Part shown: piece by piece, positions 35,010 to 43,536 of the stretch
How positions within the stretch are numbered: position 1 is the first letter of the stretch
Layout: each line of letters starts with the position of its first letter
Assembly (NCBI RefSeq): GCF_017569185.1
Contig: NZ_CP071869.1
Span: forward strand, 3,586,001 to 3,650,000
Source: Polaribacter cellanae
GTDB lineage: Bacteria; Bacteroidota; Bacteroidia; Flavobacteriales; Flavobacteriaceae
Direction of reading: 5' to 3'
Length of the DNA stretch: 64,000 nucleotides
Notes under the pieces: model-generated
What the model saw: only the letters and a program-made list of their open reading frames with translations
Told to the model about the DNA's origin: nothing
Databases searched by the model: none
Position numbers and translations under genes: made by a program

Positions 35010-35927
35010 CTAATTTATTGCGAAAACTTTTCCAGGCTCCGCCAAAGAAACATTCTTAAAAATTTCAGAAGCTTCTTTTTGAAAAAGAGAAATGTCTTTA
35101 TATCTACCAGAATAATGGCCAATAATTAGTTCGCCAGCATTTGCATCTTTGGCAATTTGTGCTGCTTCAACAGAAGTAGAATGTTTGGTTTTTTTTGCCA
35201 AATCTGTTCTATCAGCTAAAAAAGTAGCTTCATGATATAATAAATCTACATTTTTTATAATAGGTACAATATCTGGTTTGTAGCTTGTGTCACTACAAAA
35301 AGCATAGCTCAAAGGTTTTTTCGGGTCTAATGTCAACTCGGAATTTGGAATGATTTCTCCATTTGATAAAACTACATCTTTACCTGCTTTTATGTTTAAG
35401 AAATCTGCTTTTCCAATTTCTTCGTAACCACTAATATTTAGCATATTCAATTTACGAGGTTTTTCTTTCTCTGTAAACAAATATCCGTTTGTATATACTC
35501 TGTGATGTAGTGGAATGGTTCGAACGATTACTTTATCGTCTTCAAAAATAAGTTCGCTTTCTTTAGAAGATAACTCATGAAAAATCATATTGAACTTCGC
35601 ATGAGATTGCGAAATTTTCAACATTAATAAAGTTGCTTTTTTTATACCAACTGGTCCAAAAATATGCATTTCTTTTTCTCGACTTAAAATTCCGTAAGTA
35701 GATAATAAACCCACCAAACCATAAAAATGATCTCCATGTAAATGAGAAATAAAAATATGATCGATTTTAGAAAAACCAATCTTGTATTTTCGCATTTGAC
35801 GTTGTGTACCTTCGCCACAATCTATTAAAAAATGACGATTGTTTATTTCTAAATATTGTGAAGTTGGAAATGCGTTTACTCTTGGAGTTGCAGAATGACA
35901 GCCTAAGATAGTTAAGTTTAGACTCAT
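35010..35927 (-). CDS. rnz: Ribonuclease Z
   Basis: RNase Z removes the 3' trailer of tRNA precursors. This 305-residue metallo-beta-lactamase-fold enzyme has the zinc motif SHLHGDHFYGLVGL (H62, H64, D66, H67), plus FLIDCGEGTQRQMRKYK, HHRVYTNGYLF, YAFCSDTSYKPD and EATFLAD, then KHSTSVEAAQIAKDA. Length and motif order are normal. Its start codon overlaps the stop of the upstream small T9SS gene by 4 bp (ATGA), so the two are translationally coupled; pyrB, a STAS-like gene and rnz appear to lie in one operon. Confidence 0.95.
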   Translation of the reverse strand: MSLNLTILGCHSATPRVNAFPTSQYLEINNRHFLIDCGEGTQRQMRKYKIGFSKIDHIFISHLHGDHFYGLVGLLSTYGILSREKEMHIFGPVGIKKATLLMLKISQSHAKFNMIFHELSSKESELIFEDDKVIVRTIPLHHRVYTNGYLFTEKEKPRKLNMLNISGYEEIGKADFLNIKAGKDVVLSNGEIIPNSELTLDPKKPLSYAFCSDTSYKPDIVPIIKNVDLLYHEATFLADRTDLAKKTKHSTSVEAAQIAKDANAGELIIGHYSGRYKDISLFQKEASEIFKNVSLAEPGKVFAIN

Positions 35928-36244
35928 TTAATAACAAAGCGTTTAGAAATTACTTTCTCTTTGTCTTGGATACTATAAATATACATTCCTGTCGCTAAAT
36001 CGTCTTTATAAAACTGGAAACTATTTTTACCTTTTACAGTTTTATAAGTTTTCTTAAAAATCGTTTTTCCTAAAACGTTTTTAACGGTAAATTTTATAGA
36101 AGAAATATCTTTAGAATTGAAAGATATTTTTGTGGAATTTTTAAATGGATTAGGTGCAGCAGATAAAACATCTATCGATTTTTCTTGGGAAAAACTTACA
36201 AATGAAAAGCTTAAAAATAAAATGAAAAGTATTTTTTTTACCAT
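35924..36244 (-). CDS. Minimal T9SS type A sorting-domain protein
   Basis: This 106-residue protein is little more than a signal peptide (MVKKILFILFLSFSFVSFSQ) and a T9SS type A sorting domain: SAAPNPFKNSTKISFN, FTVKNVLGKTIFKKTY and the usual end GMYIYSIQDKEKVISKRFVI. T9SS substrates normally carry a large functional region before this domain; here about five residues remain. It lies between the STAS-like gene and rnz, overlapping rnz by 4 bp. It may be the relic of a larger secreted protein or a small surface-anchored peptide with its own role. Confidence 0.85.
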   Translation of the reverse strand: MVKKILFILFLSFSFVSFSQEKSIDVLSAAPNPFKNSTKISFNSKDISSIKFTVKNVLGKTIFKKTYKTVKGKNSFQFYKDDLATGMYIYSIQDKEKVISKRFVIK

Positions 36245-36253
36245 GTATTTTTT

Positions 36254-36586
36254 TTAAAATCCTAATTCTCTTTCGATGTTTTCCATTTCTAAAATATCCT
36301 CTGCCTCAATTAAAGTTGGCACGATATTTAAATGTTCTGGAAGTTCATCAACATTTACAACTGAATTTATAATCACAAAAGATGTACCATTGTTGTTTTT
36401 TTGTTCAGCTATTTTCAAAAATAATAAAAAATTTGCAGTAGATATGTTAATATCATCAGAAATATGTAAAACTAAATGCTCTTTTTCGAATTCGTTTTCT
36501 TTTTGTAAAAACGCGTTGTAAAACTCTTCAAATGAATTTTCATCCGAAGAAATTAAAATATAATTTTCTTTTTTATCAATTTGCAT
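36254..36586 (-). CDS. Small STAS-like protein
   Basis: This 110-residue protein has an alternating strand-helix pattern: YILISSDENSFEEFYNAFLQ, LVLHISDDINISTANFLLFL and TSFVIINSVVNVDELPEHLN, ending in an acidic tail. This is similar to STAS-type domains. In flavobacteria, homologues between pyrB and rnz are often labelled ribonuclease Z by position, but the sequence has no metal-binding motif, so that label would be wrong. The function is unknown. It lies 1 bp from pyrB and 9 bp from the T9SS gene, within one operon. Confidence 0.65.
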   Translation of the reverse strand: MQIDKKENYILISSDENSFEEFYNAFLQKENEFEKEHLVLHISDDINISTANFLLFLKIAEQKNNNGTSFVIINSVVNVDELPEHLNIVPTLIEAEDILEMENIERELGF

Positions 36587-36587
36587 A

Positions 36588-37517
36588 TTATCTTTTAATT
36601 TGTTGCGCCAGTAAATAGATTACTGCCATTCTAACAGCAACACCATTTTCAACTTGATTCAGAATTATACTTTCACTTGAATCTGCAACATCACTTGTAA
36701 TTTCTACACCTCTATTAATGGGTCCTGGATGCATAATTACAATTTTCTTGCCAAGATTGTCTAAAATCTCTTGATTTATTCCAAAAAGTTGTGTGTATTC
36801 TCTGGTTGATGGAAAATATTTTATATCCATTCGTTCATGCTGTACACGCAAAACGTTCGCAACATCACACCATTCCAACGCCTTTTTTAAATTAGTTACC
36901 ACTTCTACTCCCAAACTCGAAATATATTTAGGAATCAACGTTGTTGGACCACAAACTTTTACTTCGGCACCTTGTAGTTTTAATGCAAATATGTTCGAAA
37001 GTGCGACTCTGGAATGTAAAATATCTCCCACAATTACAATTTTCTTTCCTTTTACAGTGCCTAATTTTTCGCGAATAGAATACGAATCTAATAAGGCTTG
37101 TGTTGGGTGTTCGTGGGTTCCATCGCCAGCATTTATAATTTTTGCATTTACATGTTTCGATAAGAAAACACCTGCACCCACATTTCCATGGCGCATTACC
37201 ACAATATCTACCTTCATCGAAAGAATATTGTTTACAGTATCTATTAAAGTTTCTCCTTTTTTAACAGAAGATTGCCCAGCAGAAAAATTAATTACATCTG
37301 CAGAAAGTCTTTTTTCAGCAAGTTCGAAACTTAATTTTGTACGGGTGCTATTTTCAAAAAATAAATTGGCAATGGTAATATCTCTTAACGAAGGTACTTT
37401 TTTAATAGGTCTGTTAATCACTTCTTTAAAATGATCGGCAGTTTTAAAAATAACATCTATGTCGTTAGGTTTTAAGTATTTTATTCCTAATAAATGTTCT
37501 ACACTTAATTCTTGCAC
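36588..37517 (-). CDS. pyrB: Aspartate carbamoyltransferase catalytic subunit
   Basis: PyrB joins carbamoyl phosphate and aspartate, the first committed step of pyrimidine synthesis. The 309-residue protein has the carbamoyl-phosphate site FENSTRTKLSFELAEKRL, the 80s-loop segment QSSVKKGETL, then MRHGNVGAG, HPTQALLDSYSI, VLRVQHERM and the C-terminal HPGPINRGVEI. Length and motifs are normal. pyrR lies 41 bp upstream on the same strand, so they form a pyr operon; no regulatory chain (pyrI) is present here. Confidence 0.96.
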   Translation of the reverse strand: MQELSVEHLLGIKYLKPNDIDVIFKTADHFKEVINRPIKKVPSLRDITIANLFFENSTRTKLSFELAEKRLSADVINFSAGQSSVKKGETLIDTVNNILSMKVDIVVMRHGNVGAGVFLSKHVNAKIINAGDGTHEHPTQALLDSYSIREKLGTVKGKKIVIVGDILHSRVALSNIFALKLQGAEVKVCGPTTLIPKYISSLGVEVVTNLKKALEWCDVANVLRVQHERMDIKYFPSTREYTQLFGINQEILDNLGKKIVIMHPGPINRGVEITSDVADSSESIILNQVENGVAVRMAVIYLLAQQIKR

Positions 37518-37558
37518 ATCATTTTATTTAAGTTAAACAATATCATGTATTTGTTGTT

Positions 37559-38101
37559 CTATTCTTTCGATTCTATATAAACCGCATCTTTTTTGTGCGT
37601 TTTTTTCCAAGTAACTAAAACTTTTTCTTTGTTAATTGCATCTACTTGTCTGCCTCTATAATTTGGCTGAATTGGTAAATGTCTGCTAAAACGCCTATCA
37701 ATTAAAACTAATAATTCGATACTTTCTGGCCTTCCATAAGATTGAATTGCAGTTAAAGCAGCTCTAATACTTCTTCCCGAAAATAAAACATCGTCTATAA
37801 TTACAACTTTTTTATCTTCAATTAAAAAGTTCATTTGCGTAGTTTCTGCAGCCAAAGGTTTGTTTTTTCTTCGAAAATCGTCTCTGTAAAAAGTAATATC
37901 TAATAAACCTAACTTTAGTTCTTTAATATTATATTCAGTTTTTAACAATTCTGCCAATCTTTCTGCCAAAAAAGTTCCTCGTGGTTGTAAACCAATAAGT
38001 ACAGTGTTAGAGAAATCGTTATGATTTTCGATTAGCTGACACGCCAAACGATGAAGAATAATTTCAATATCTTTTGAGTTAAGTAAGGTTTTTCTGCTCA
38101 T
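37559..38101 (-). CDS. pyrR: PyrR bifunctional regulator / uracil phosphoribosyltransferase
   Basis: PyrR senses UMP and, in Bacillus, attenuates pyr transcription by binding the leader RNA; it also has weak uracil phosphoribosyltransferase activity. The 180-residue protein has the PRPP-binding motif KVVIIDDVLFSGRSIRAALT, the basic RRFSRHLPIQPNYRGRQVDA region and LIGLQPRGTFLAERLAELL. It is the first gene of the pyrR-pyrB set. A 7-bp hairpin lies 8-26 bp upstream of its ATG and could be a regulatory structure. Confidence 0.93.
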   Translation of the reverse strand: MSRKTLLNSKDIEIILHRLACQLIENHNDFSNTVLIGLQPRGTFLAERLAELLKTEYNIKELKLGLLDITFYRDDFRRKNKPLAAETTQMNFLIEDKKVVIIDDVLFSGRSIRAALTAIQSYGRPESIELLVLIDRRFSRHLPIQPNYRGRQVDAINKEKVLVTWKKTHKKDAVYIESKE

Positions 38102-38108
38102 AAGAATC

Positions 38109-38127
38109 CTATCAATTTGGTTGATAG
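38109..38127 (-). promoter_or_regulatory. Hairpin in the pyrR leader
   Basis: CTATCAA (38109-38115) and TTGATAG (38121-38127) are perfect arms around a 5-base loop, directly before the pyrR start codon in the mRNA. It has no obvious match to the Bacillus PyrR binding loop. Confidence 0.4.
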
Positions 38128-38293
38128 TTATTGAAAATCAAAATTAATGTAAATAAACGTATGCGCAAAATTTATACGTTACTAAATACAAATAAAGGCT
38201 TTTGTTAATTAAATTGTTGAAAACAATTGCTTATAAACTAAAAGTATTCTAAGACTTGTAGTACATTTAAGTATTCATTCAAATATCTTAATT

Positions 38294-39664
38294 ATGTCTT
38301 TATTAAAATTTGAATCCATGTTAAAAACCAACAGTGTTTTCTTTTTCGATTTAGTCGAATTTGAAGAAATTGTGGTGCATTATTTAGATGTTGGGAAAAT
38401 CTCTCTTGCAAAAAAAGCAATAAAGCTTGGTTTGGAACAACACCCTGAATCCGTCGATTTAAAATTATTAAGAGTAGAAATTCATTTGTGTGATAATGAG
38501 TTAGATGCAGCTTCAAAATTACTGAAGAGAATTGAACTTTTAGAACCTAATAACGATGAGGTTTTTATTCAAAAAGCAACCATTCAATCTAAAAAAGGTT
38601 TTCATAAAGAAGCAATTATGCAGCTTAAAAAAGCATTGACATTAACAGACGATAAAGCCGATGTTTGGTCTTTAATGGGTATGGAATATTTGTATTTAGA
38701 CGATTTTGAAAACGCGCGTTTAAACTTTGCTAAATGTATCGATGTAGATTATGAAGATTATTCCGCACTTTATAATATTGTGTATTGTTTCGATATGGAA
38801 AAACAACATAAAGATGCTATAAAATATTTAAATACGTATGTAAATATAAATCCTTATTGCGAAGTTGCTTGGCACCAATTGGGAAGACAATATTTTATTT
38901 TAGAAAACTACAAACAAGCTTTAATTTCTTTCGATTATGCTGTTTTAATTGATGAATTTTTTATTGGAGGTTATTTAGAAAAAGCAAAAACTTTAGAAGC
39001 GTTAAGAAACTACCAAGAAGCGATAGATAATTACTTAATTACTTTAGAATTAGACGATCCTACAGCATTTGCATATATTAGAATTGGCGAATGTTACGAA
39101 AAATTATTAAAATTTGATGCAGCAATTTCTTACTATAAAAAAGCTGTTCACGAAGATCCATTATTAGATAAAGGTTGGGTTTTGTTAACGAATTTATATT
39201 TCGAACAAGAAAATTACCAAAAAGCTGCATATTATATTGCAAAAGCATTAAAAATCGAAGATGATAATCCTTTGTATTGGAGACGTTATGCAGAAATTAA
39301 TTTAAAACTAAGTTTTTTTGAAGAAGCAGTTTTAGGCTTTAGAAATTGTTTGAAATTGAATGATGATACACCTGAAATTTACTTAGGACTGATAGATGTT
39401 TTATTGTTTTTAGGAGAGTTTAACGATGCTTTAAAAGTTGTTTTAGATGCCCAAAAAGTTTACAAATATCTTGCTGAATTTGAATATAGATTAGCGGGTT
39501 TGTTCTTTATTTTGAATAAAGAAAAATATGCTTTCAGTCATTTAATAAACGGATTGAAAATCGATTACGAATATAGTATAATTCTTAACGAATTGTTTCC
39601 AGCAGTTTATGAAAATAAGAAGATTCAAAAAATATTAAAAGATTTTAAAAAAGCGACAGAGTAG
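38294..39664 (+). CDS. TPR protein of unknown function
   Basis: This 456-residue protein consists almost entirely of about eleven tetratricopeptide repeats, for example KAIKLGLEQHPESVDLKLLR, HKEAIMQLKKALTLTDDKAD and YQKAAYYIAKALKIEDDNPL. There is no signal peptide or membrane helix, so it should be cytoplasmic. TPR proteins hold other proteins together; the partner is unknown. It stands alone and is divergent from pyrR, with 192 bp between them. Flavobacterial genomes have many similar proteins, so function cannot be read from sequence. Confidence 0.85.
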   Translation: MSLLKFESMLKTNSVFFFDLVEFEEIVVHYLDVGKISLAKKAIKLGLEQHPESVDLKLLRVEIHLCDNELDAASKLLKRIELLEPNNDEVFIQKATIQSKKGFHKEAIMQLKKALTLTDDKADVWSLMGMEYLYLDDFENARLNFAKCIDVDYEDYSALYNIVYCFDMEKQHKDAIKYLNTYVNINPYCEVAWHQLGRQYFILENYKQALISFDYAVLIDEFFIGGYLEKAKTLEALRNYQEAIDNYLITLELDDPTAFAYIRIGECYEKLLKFDAAISYYKKAVHEDPLLDKGWVLLTNLYFEQENYQKAAYYIAKALKIEDDNPLYWRRYAEINLKLSFFEEAVLGFRNCLKLNDDTPEIYLGLIDVLLFLGEFNDALKVVLDAQKVYKYLAEFEYRLAGLFFILNKEKYAFSHLINGLKIDYEYSIILNELFPAVYENKKIQKILKDFKKATE

Positions 39665-39755
39665 CCACTTTTAAATAATTTAGTTCTCTGTCAATAAAAT
39701 TTCTCAATTTCGTTTAGAAAATTATGTTTGATGGTTTGTTTCTAATACAAAGAAT

Positions 39756-39866
39756 CCAGTCAATTGCATTTAGCTTTAGCTGGATGATAAAAATAAGTTT
39801 CAGTCAAATGGCTTTAGCCAAAATATTTTTTCTCTTTGAAAACAGTTTGGTTAAAGCCAATATTTT
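39756..39866. repeat. REP-like palindromic repeats
   Basis: CAGTCAAATGGCTTTAGCCA (39801-39820) contains the short palindrome TGGCTTTAGCCA. TTGGTTAAAGCCA (39847-39859) matches its reverse complement at 12 of 13 positions, and TTTAGCTTTAGCTGGAT (39769-39785) is a degenerate third copy. Such repeats are usually linked to REP-associated transposases, none of which lies in this window. Confidence 0.45.
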
Positions 39867-39964
39867 AAATTAATTTTACTATTATTTTCATTCCCATTTT
39901 TAAAGGTTAAAATACAACTGTTGCTTTTTTTTTTATACTAACAATTTACTGAATTCATAAAATA

Positions 39965-40104
39965 CAAAGAAAATGTTTCAAAAGTAAATTTAGCTTTCAT
40001 TTAGAGCAAAGTCAAAAAATCTAAAATATTGAATTTCAATAAATAATATTTCTCGATTACAGTCGAAAATGACAAATTCTAATACTTTTGAAACAGTTTC
40101 TTTG
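39965..40104. repeat. 140-bp element with long inverted arms (MITE-like)
   Basis: The arms are 39965-39986 and 40083-40104: 22 bp with one mismatch (outer arm CAAAGAAA, inner arm TGTTTCAAAAGTA). The 96-bp interior contains a TCGATTACAGTCGAAAATGAC segment that resembles the interspersed TCGA-type repeats elsewhere in the window. It could be a miniature mobile element or a structured RNA. Confidence 0.45.
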
Positions 40105-40277
40105 GGTTTTAATATTTTGTTTATAATCTAAATGCCTGTTGAGTTTTTCAACTTCACTCAAAGTTTTGAAGTGACTTTAAGTTTTTAGACAAGATTCGAA
40201 TAATTTACGAAAGAGCGAGTCTTAAGTCGTATATCTTTAAGCCAAGCAGTCTTTCATTTACCAAACATTCATGAAAA

Positions 40278-40799
40278 CTACTTTCTAATAATCTCTCCAC
40301 AACCAATTCTTGGGCCAGCAGCTCCAGAAGGTTGAGAACTAAAATCATCTGGACCTTCATGAATAATTATTGCATGACCAACTACATTTTTATTGGCATC
40401 TTTTCCGCCAACAGACCATAAATTAGTTTCTCTTTCGATAATTCCTTTACCATCTGCTCCAACAACTAAATTTCCAATATCTCCAATATGGAAAGGTTCT
40501 TTCATCCATTTTCCGTGGTTTTTATCAGTTGGGTTCCAATGGCCACCTGCAGATTTTCCATCAGGAGCCGAACAATCGTCAATTGCATGAATGTGTATTG
40601 CATGATTTCCTGCAGATAATCCAGCTAATTTTGCTTTCATTTTTACTGTTCCATTAGACTCTGTAAATGTTACTGTTCCAGAAACGTTACTTCCACTTTT
40701 TGCTTCAATAGTTGCTTTTGCAATTTTTGTATCAGAATCACACGCACCTAAAGTTGCGACTGTTAATAGTAAAATTCCTATTTTGTTTAAAGTTTTCAT
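40278..40799 (-). CDS. sodC: Cu/Zn superoxide dismutase, lipoprotein
   Basis: This 173-residue protein carries a lipoprotein signal (LLTVATLGACDSD, Cys20). The Cu/Zn SOD core has HAIHIHAIDDCSAPDGKSAG, GGHWNPTDKNHGKW, HIGDIGNLVVGADGKG and HAIIIHEGPDDFSSQPSGAAG with the terminal RIGCGEI. The histidine ligands, the bridging histidine and the disulfide cysteines are all present. It disproportionates superoxide outside the cytoplasm. A clear promoter -7 element lies 23 bp upstream. Confidence 0.95.
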   Translation of the reverse strand: MKTLNKIGILLLTVATLGACDSDTKIAKATIEAKSGSNVSGTVTFTESNGTVKMKAKLAGLSAGNHAIHIHAIDDCSAPDGKSAGGHWNPTDKNHGKWMKEPFHIGDIGNLVVGADGKGIIERETNLWSVGGKDANKNVVGHAIIIHEGPDDFSSQPSGAAGPRIGCGEIIRK

Positions 40800-40822
40800 A
40801 GTTTTTATTTTTAGTTAATACT

Positions 40823-40830
40823 CAAAGATA
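40823..40830 (-). promoter_or_regulatory. Promoter -7 element of sodC
   Basis: On the minus strand this reads TATCTTTG, an exact TAnnTTTG match, 23 bp upstream of the ATG at 40799. Confidence 0.55.
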
Positions 40831-40966
40831 AAAAACAGAAAATTAGTATTATGTTAAGAGGATTTTAAATCTCAAAAACAAATTCAATAATGTTTTGTTA
40901 AACAATCCTTTAAAAACCTATTAAAAACGATATTTTTTTTATCTTTAAAAATTAATTGACTTCATA

Positions 40967-41821
40967 ATGAATTTAGAAAAATATAAGGTTTCCAAGAAGG
41001 TTAAACTACAAGATTTTAATACAAAAGAAGTGGTTGATAATGCTGAAAAACAACTTAAAAAGTTGCGTAAAAAATTAAGTAAGATTCAGAATAAAATGTA
41101 TGCTGAAGGTAAATACGGAGCTTTAATTTGTATCCAAGGAATGGATACTGCTGGTAAAGATAGCTTAATTCGTGAGGTTTTTAAGGATGTAAATGCGCGT
41201 GGAGTAATAGTTCACAGTTTTAAAGTGCCAACAGAATTAGAATTGAAACACGATTTCTTATGGAGACATTATATTGCGTTGCCAGCCAAAGGAAAATTAG
41301 GTATTTTTAATAGAACGCACTATGAGAATGTGTTGGTTACAAGAGTGCATCCAGCATATATTTTGGGTGAAAACATCCCGAATATAAAAAGTGTAAACGA
41401 TATAAATGACGATTTTTACCACGATAGAATGGAAAGAATCAATCAATTTGAAAATCATTTGACCAAAAGCGGAACGATTGTGTTAAAATTCTTTTTACAC
41501 TTATCTAAAGAAGAACAAAAAAACAGATTGCTAAGAAGGTTAAATTTACCAGAAAAAAACTGGAAATTCTCTGAAGGAGACTTAAAAGAACGTAAATTGT
41601 GGGATAAATATCAAGATTGTTACGAAGATGTTTTAAACAGAACTTCAAAAGAAAATGCACCTTGGTTTGTAGTTCCTGCAGACGATAAAACTTCTGCTCG
41701 TTTAATTTTAGCAGAAATATTGGTTGAAGAATTTAAAAAATACGATTTTAAAGAACCTGTTTTGTCGAAAAAAGTATCACATAGAATAGATGAATTTAAA
41801 GCACAATTAAATAACGAGTAG
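40967..41821 (+). CDS. Polyphosphate kinase 2 family protein
   Basis: PPK2 enzymes transfer phosphate between polyphosphate and nucleotides. This 284-residue protein has the Walker A loop GMDTAGKDS (58-66), the lid segment FNRTHYENVLVTRVHP and WHRAIHE-like positions. The short single-domain form, with KVPTELELKHDFLWRHYIAL, looks like a class I or class III enzyme; nucleoside mono- versus diphosphate preference cannot be read safely. An approximate -7 element (TATCTTTA) is seen about 20 bp upstream of the ATG. Confidence 0.88.
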   Translation: MNLEKYKVSKKVKLQDFNTKEVVDNAEKQLKKLRKKLSKIQNKMYAEGKYGALICIQGMDTAGKDSLIREVFKDVNARGVIVHSFKVPTELELKHDFLWRHYIALPAKGKLGIFNRTHYENVLVTRVHPAYILGENIPNIKSVNDINDDFYHDRMERINQFENHLTKSGTIVLKFFLHLSKEEQKNRLLRRLNLPEKNWKFSEGDLKERKLWDKYQDCYEDVLNRTSKENAPWFVVPADDKTSARLILAEILVEEFKKYDFKEPVLSKKVSHRIDEFKAQLNNE

Positions 41822-42009
41822 AGAAACTGTTCTCGACTGTGCTCGAACTGACAAATGTTTGTCTCTTTGAGTATTACTGAAATAAAATATTCTTTATTGA
41901 AGGTATCTTACAAAGAAAGTCGAGAGGTTAAATAATAAATAAACATAAAAAGTTCAAGATTTTGAATTCAAAATTCAAGATTAGGACTCGAACCTTAAAT
42001 TTTAAACCT

Positions 42010-42837
42010 TTGAACCTTAAACTCACAAAACCCATTGTATTCTTCGATTTAGAAACAACTGGTGTTAATATTGCAACCGATAGAATCGTAGAAATTGCTA
42101 TTTTAAAAGTATTTCCAAACGGAAATAAAGAAAGTAAAACGTGGTTGGTAAATCCTGAAATAGAAATTCCACAAGGAGCCACAGATGTACATGGAATTAC
42201 AAACGAAAAAGTGGTTACAGAACCTACTTTTAAAGAACTGGCTCCAGAAGTAAGTAAAATGATTGAAGGCTGCGATTTGGCGGGTTTCAATTCCAACAGA
42301 TTCGATATTCCTTTATTAGCAGAAGAATTAATGCGTGCAGGAATCGATTTCGATATGAAAAATAGAAAAGCGATTGATGTACAAGTTATTTTCCATAAAA
42401 AGGAGCAAAGAACGTTAAGTGCTGGTTATCAATTTTACTGTGGAAAAGAATTAGAAGGCGCTCATGGAGCAGAAGCAGATACCAATGCAACCTTCGAAAT
42501 TTTATTGGCGCAAGTAAATAAATACGAAGATATTGGAACATCTGTAGACGAGTTAAGCGAATTTTCAACTCATGGAGAAAGAGCCGATTTTGCTGGTTTT
42601 ATTTTGATGAATGACGAAAAACAAGAAATTTTCTCTTTCGGAAAATACAAAGGGAGAACCGTAGAAGAGGTGTTTAAAGAAAACCCAGGTTATAATAATT
42701 GGATTCAGAATGCAGATTTTCCTTTATATACCAAAAAGGTTTTAAAACAAATTAAAGAACGAATGTCTGCACCAAAAGAAACAATGTCGGAAGCAGAAAA
42801 GTTGCAGGCATTACAACAGAAATTTAATTTAAGATAG
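42010..42837 (+). CDS. DnaQ-like 3'-5' exonuclease
   Basis: This exonuclease of the DEDDh type (about 275 residues) has Exo I VFFDLETTGVNIATDRIVEI, Exo II GFNSNRFDIPLLAEEL and Exo III HGAEADTNATFEIL. A C-terminal SFGKYKGRTVEEVFKENPGY segment resembles exodeoxyribonuclease X-type tails. It could proofread or repair DNA. The frame is open from an ATG at 41962, but that stretch consists of a TTCAAGATT/TTTGAACCTTAA type simple repeat, so I place the start at TTG 42010 (LNLKLTKPIVFFDLETTG). Both starts remain possible. Confidence 0.88.
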   Translation: MNLKLTKPIVFFDLETTGVNIATDRIVEIAILKVFPNGNKESKTWLVNPEIEIPQGATDVHGITNEKVVTEPTFKELAPEVSKMIEGCDLAGFNSNRFDIPLLAEELMRAGIDFDMKNRKAIDVQVIFHKKEQRTLSAGYQFYCGKELEGAHGAEADTNATFEILLAQVNKYEDIGTSVDELSEFSTHGERADFAGFILMNDEKQEIFSFGKYKGRTVEEVFKENPGYNNWIQNADFPLYTKKVLKQIKERMSAPKETMSEAEKLQALQQKFNLR

Positions 42838-43015
42838 TAGGTTTGGACAACTTGAATATGTTATAAAAAAACTAATTTTCTTTTTATGTATTACATCGTA
42901 ATTATTTTCACGAAAAGTAAATTTTAAAGGAAAAGTATTTGATAAGAAAACGAATGAATAATTTGTGTAAGCAAACTAAATAAATACAGAATTAAACGAA
43001 TAAACAATTTTAAAA

Positions 43016-43501
43016 ATGTTTACAGAATATAAAAATTTACCAGATAACTCCAGAGTTTGGATTTATCAATCGGATAGAGAATTCACAGCAGACGAAATTG
43101 CAGTAATTTCAGAAAAAGCAAAAGATTTTATAAACCAATGGACGCGTCATGGAGACGATTTAAAAGGTTCATTTACGATAAAGTACAATCAGTTTTTGGT
43201 GTTGGCAGTAGATGAGAGTTTTAACAATGTTTCTGGTTGTTCTATAGATAGTTCTGTGCGATTTATACAAGAATTAGAAAAAGAATTAAAAGTAGATTTA
43301 ATGAATAAAATGAATGTTACTTTTAAAGATAACGAGCATGTTAATTTGGTTAGATTATCCGATTTTCAGCAATTTGCGAAAGAAAAGAAAATAACTTCGG
43401 AAACCATTGTTTTTAATAATATGGTAAACTCTAAAGAAGATTTTGAAAATAATTGGGAAGTTCCTGCAAAAGAAAGCTGGCACAAACGTTTTCTGGTATA
43501 A
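43016..43501 (+). CDS. Conserved flavobacterial protein often labelled ABC transporter ATPase
   Basis: This 161-residue protein opens MFTEYKNLPDNSRVWIYQSD and contains the segments DFINQWTRHGDDLKGSFTIK and GCSIDSSVRFIQELEKELKV. Homologues in flavobacteria are widely called ABC transporter ATPase, but no Walker A, signature or Walker B motif is present, so that name is not supported. It is a compact soluble protein of unknown function. It stands upstream of the remnant toxin-antitoxin genes, on the same strand. Confidence 0.75.
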   Translation: MFTEYKNLPDNSRVWIYQSDREFTADEIAVISEKAKDFINQWTRHGDDLKGSFTIKYNQFLVLAVDESFNNVSGCSIDSSVRFIQELEKELKVDLMNKMNVTFKDNEHVNLVRLSDFQQFAKEKKITSETIVFNNMVNSKEDFENNWEVPAKESWHKRFLV

Positions 43502-43536
43502 CTATTGTTTATTATATTTAATAAAAATTCACAAAG

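Larger units (their letters stand above)
39665..40277. other. Long intergenic region with repeat elements
   Basis: This 613-bp stretch holds short REP-like palindromes (39756-39866) and a 140-bp element with 22-bp inverted arms (39965-40104). The remaining 170 bp before the sodC terminus are A+T-rich, with no reading frame or clear signal. Confidence 0.6.

Noticed and set aside
36254..36586. Ribonuclease Z as a product name for the small gene beside pyrB
   Set aside because: It has no metal-binding motif; the true RNase Z is the gene at 35010-35927.
36793..37434. 213-residue open frame opposite pyrB
   Set aside because: It is the antisense of a conserved enzyme gene and has no protein-like pattern of its own.
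42838..43015. A short stretch (FKGKVFDKKTNE followed by a stop) resembling the start of a carboxypeptidase-like regulatory domain
   Set aside because: Twelve residues without a start or supporting frame are too little to call a gene relic; chance is likely in this intergenic gap.
43016..43501. ABC transporter ATPase as a product name
   Set aside because: No Walker A, signature or Walker B motif is present, so the customary label is not supported by sequence.
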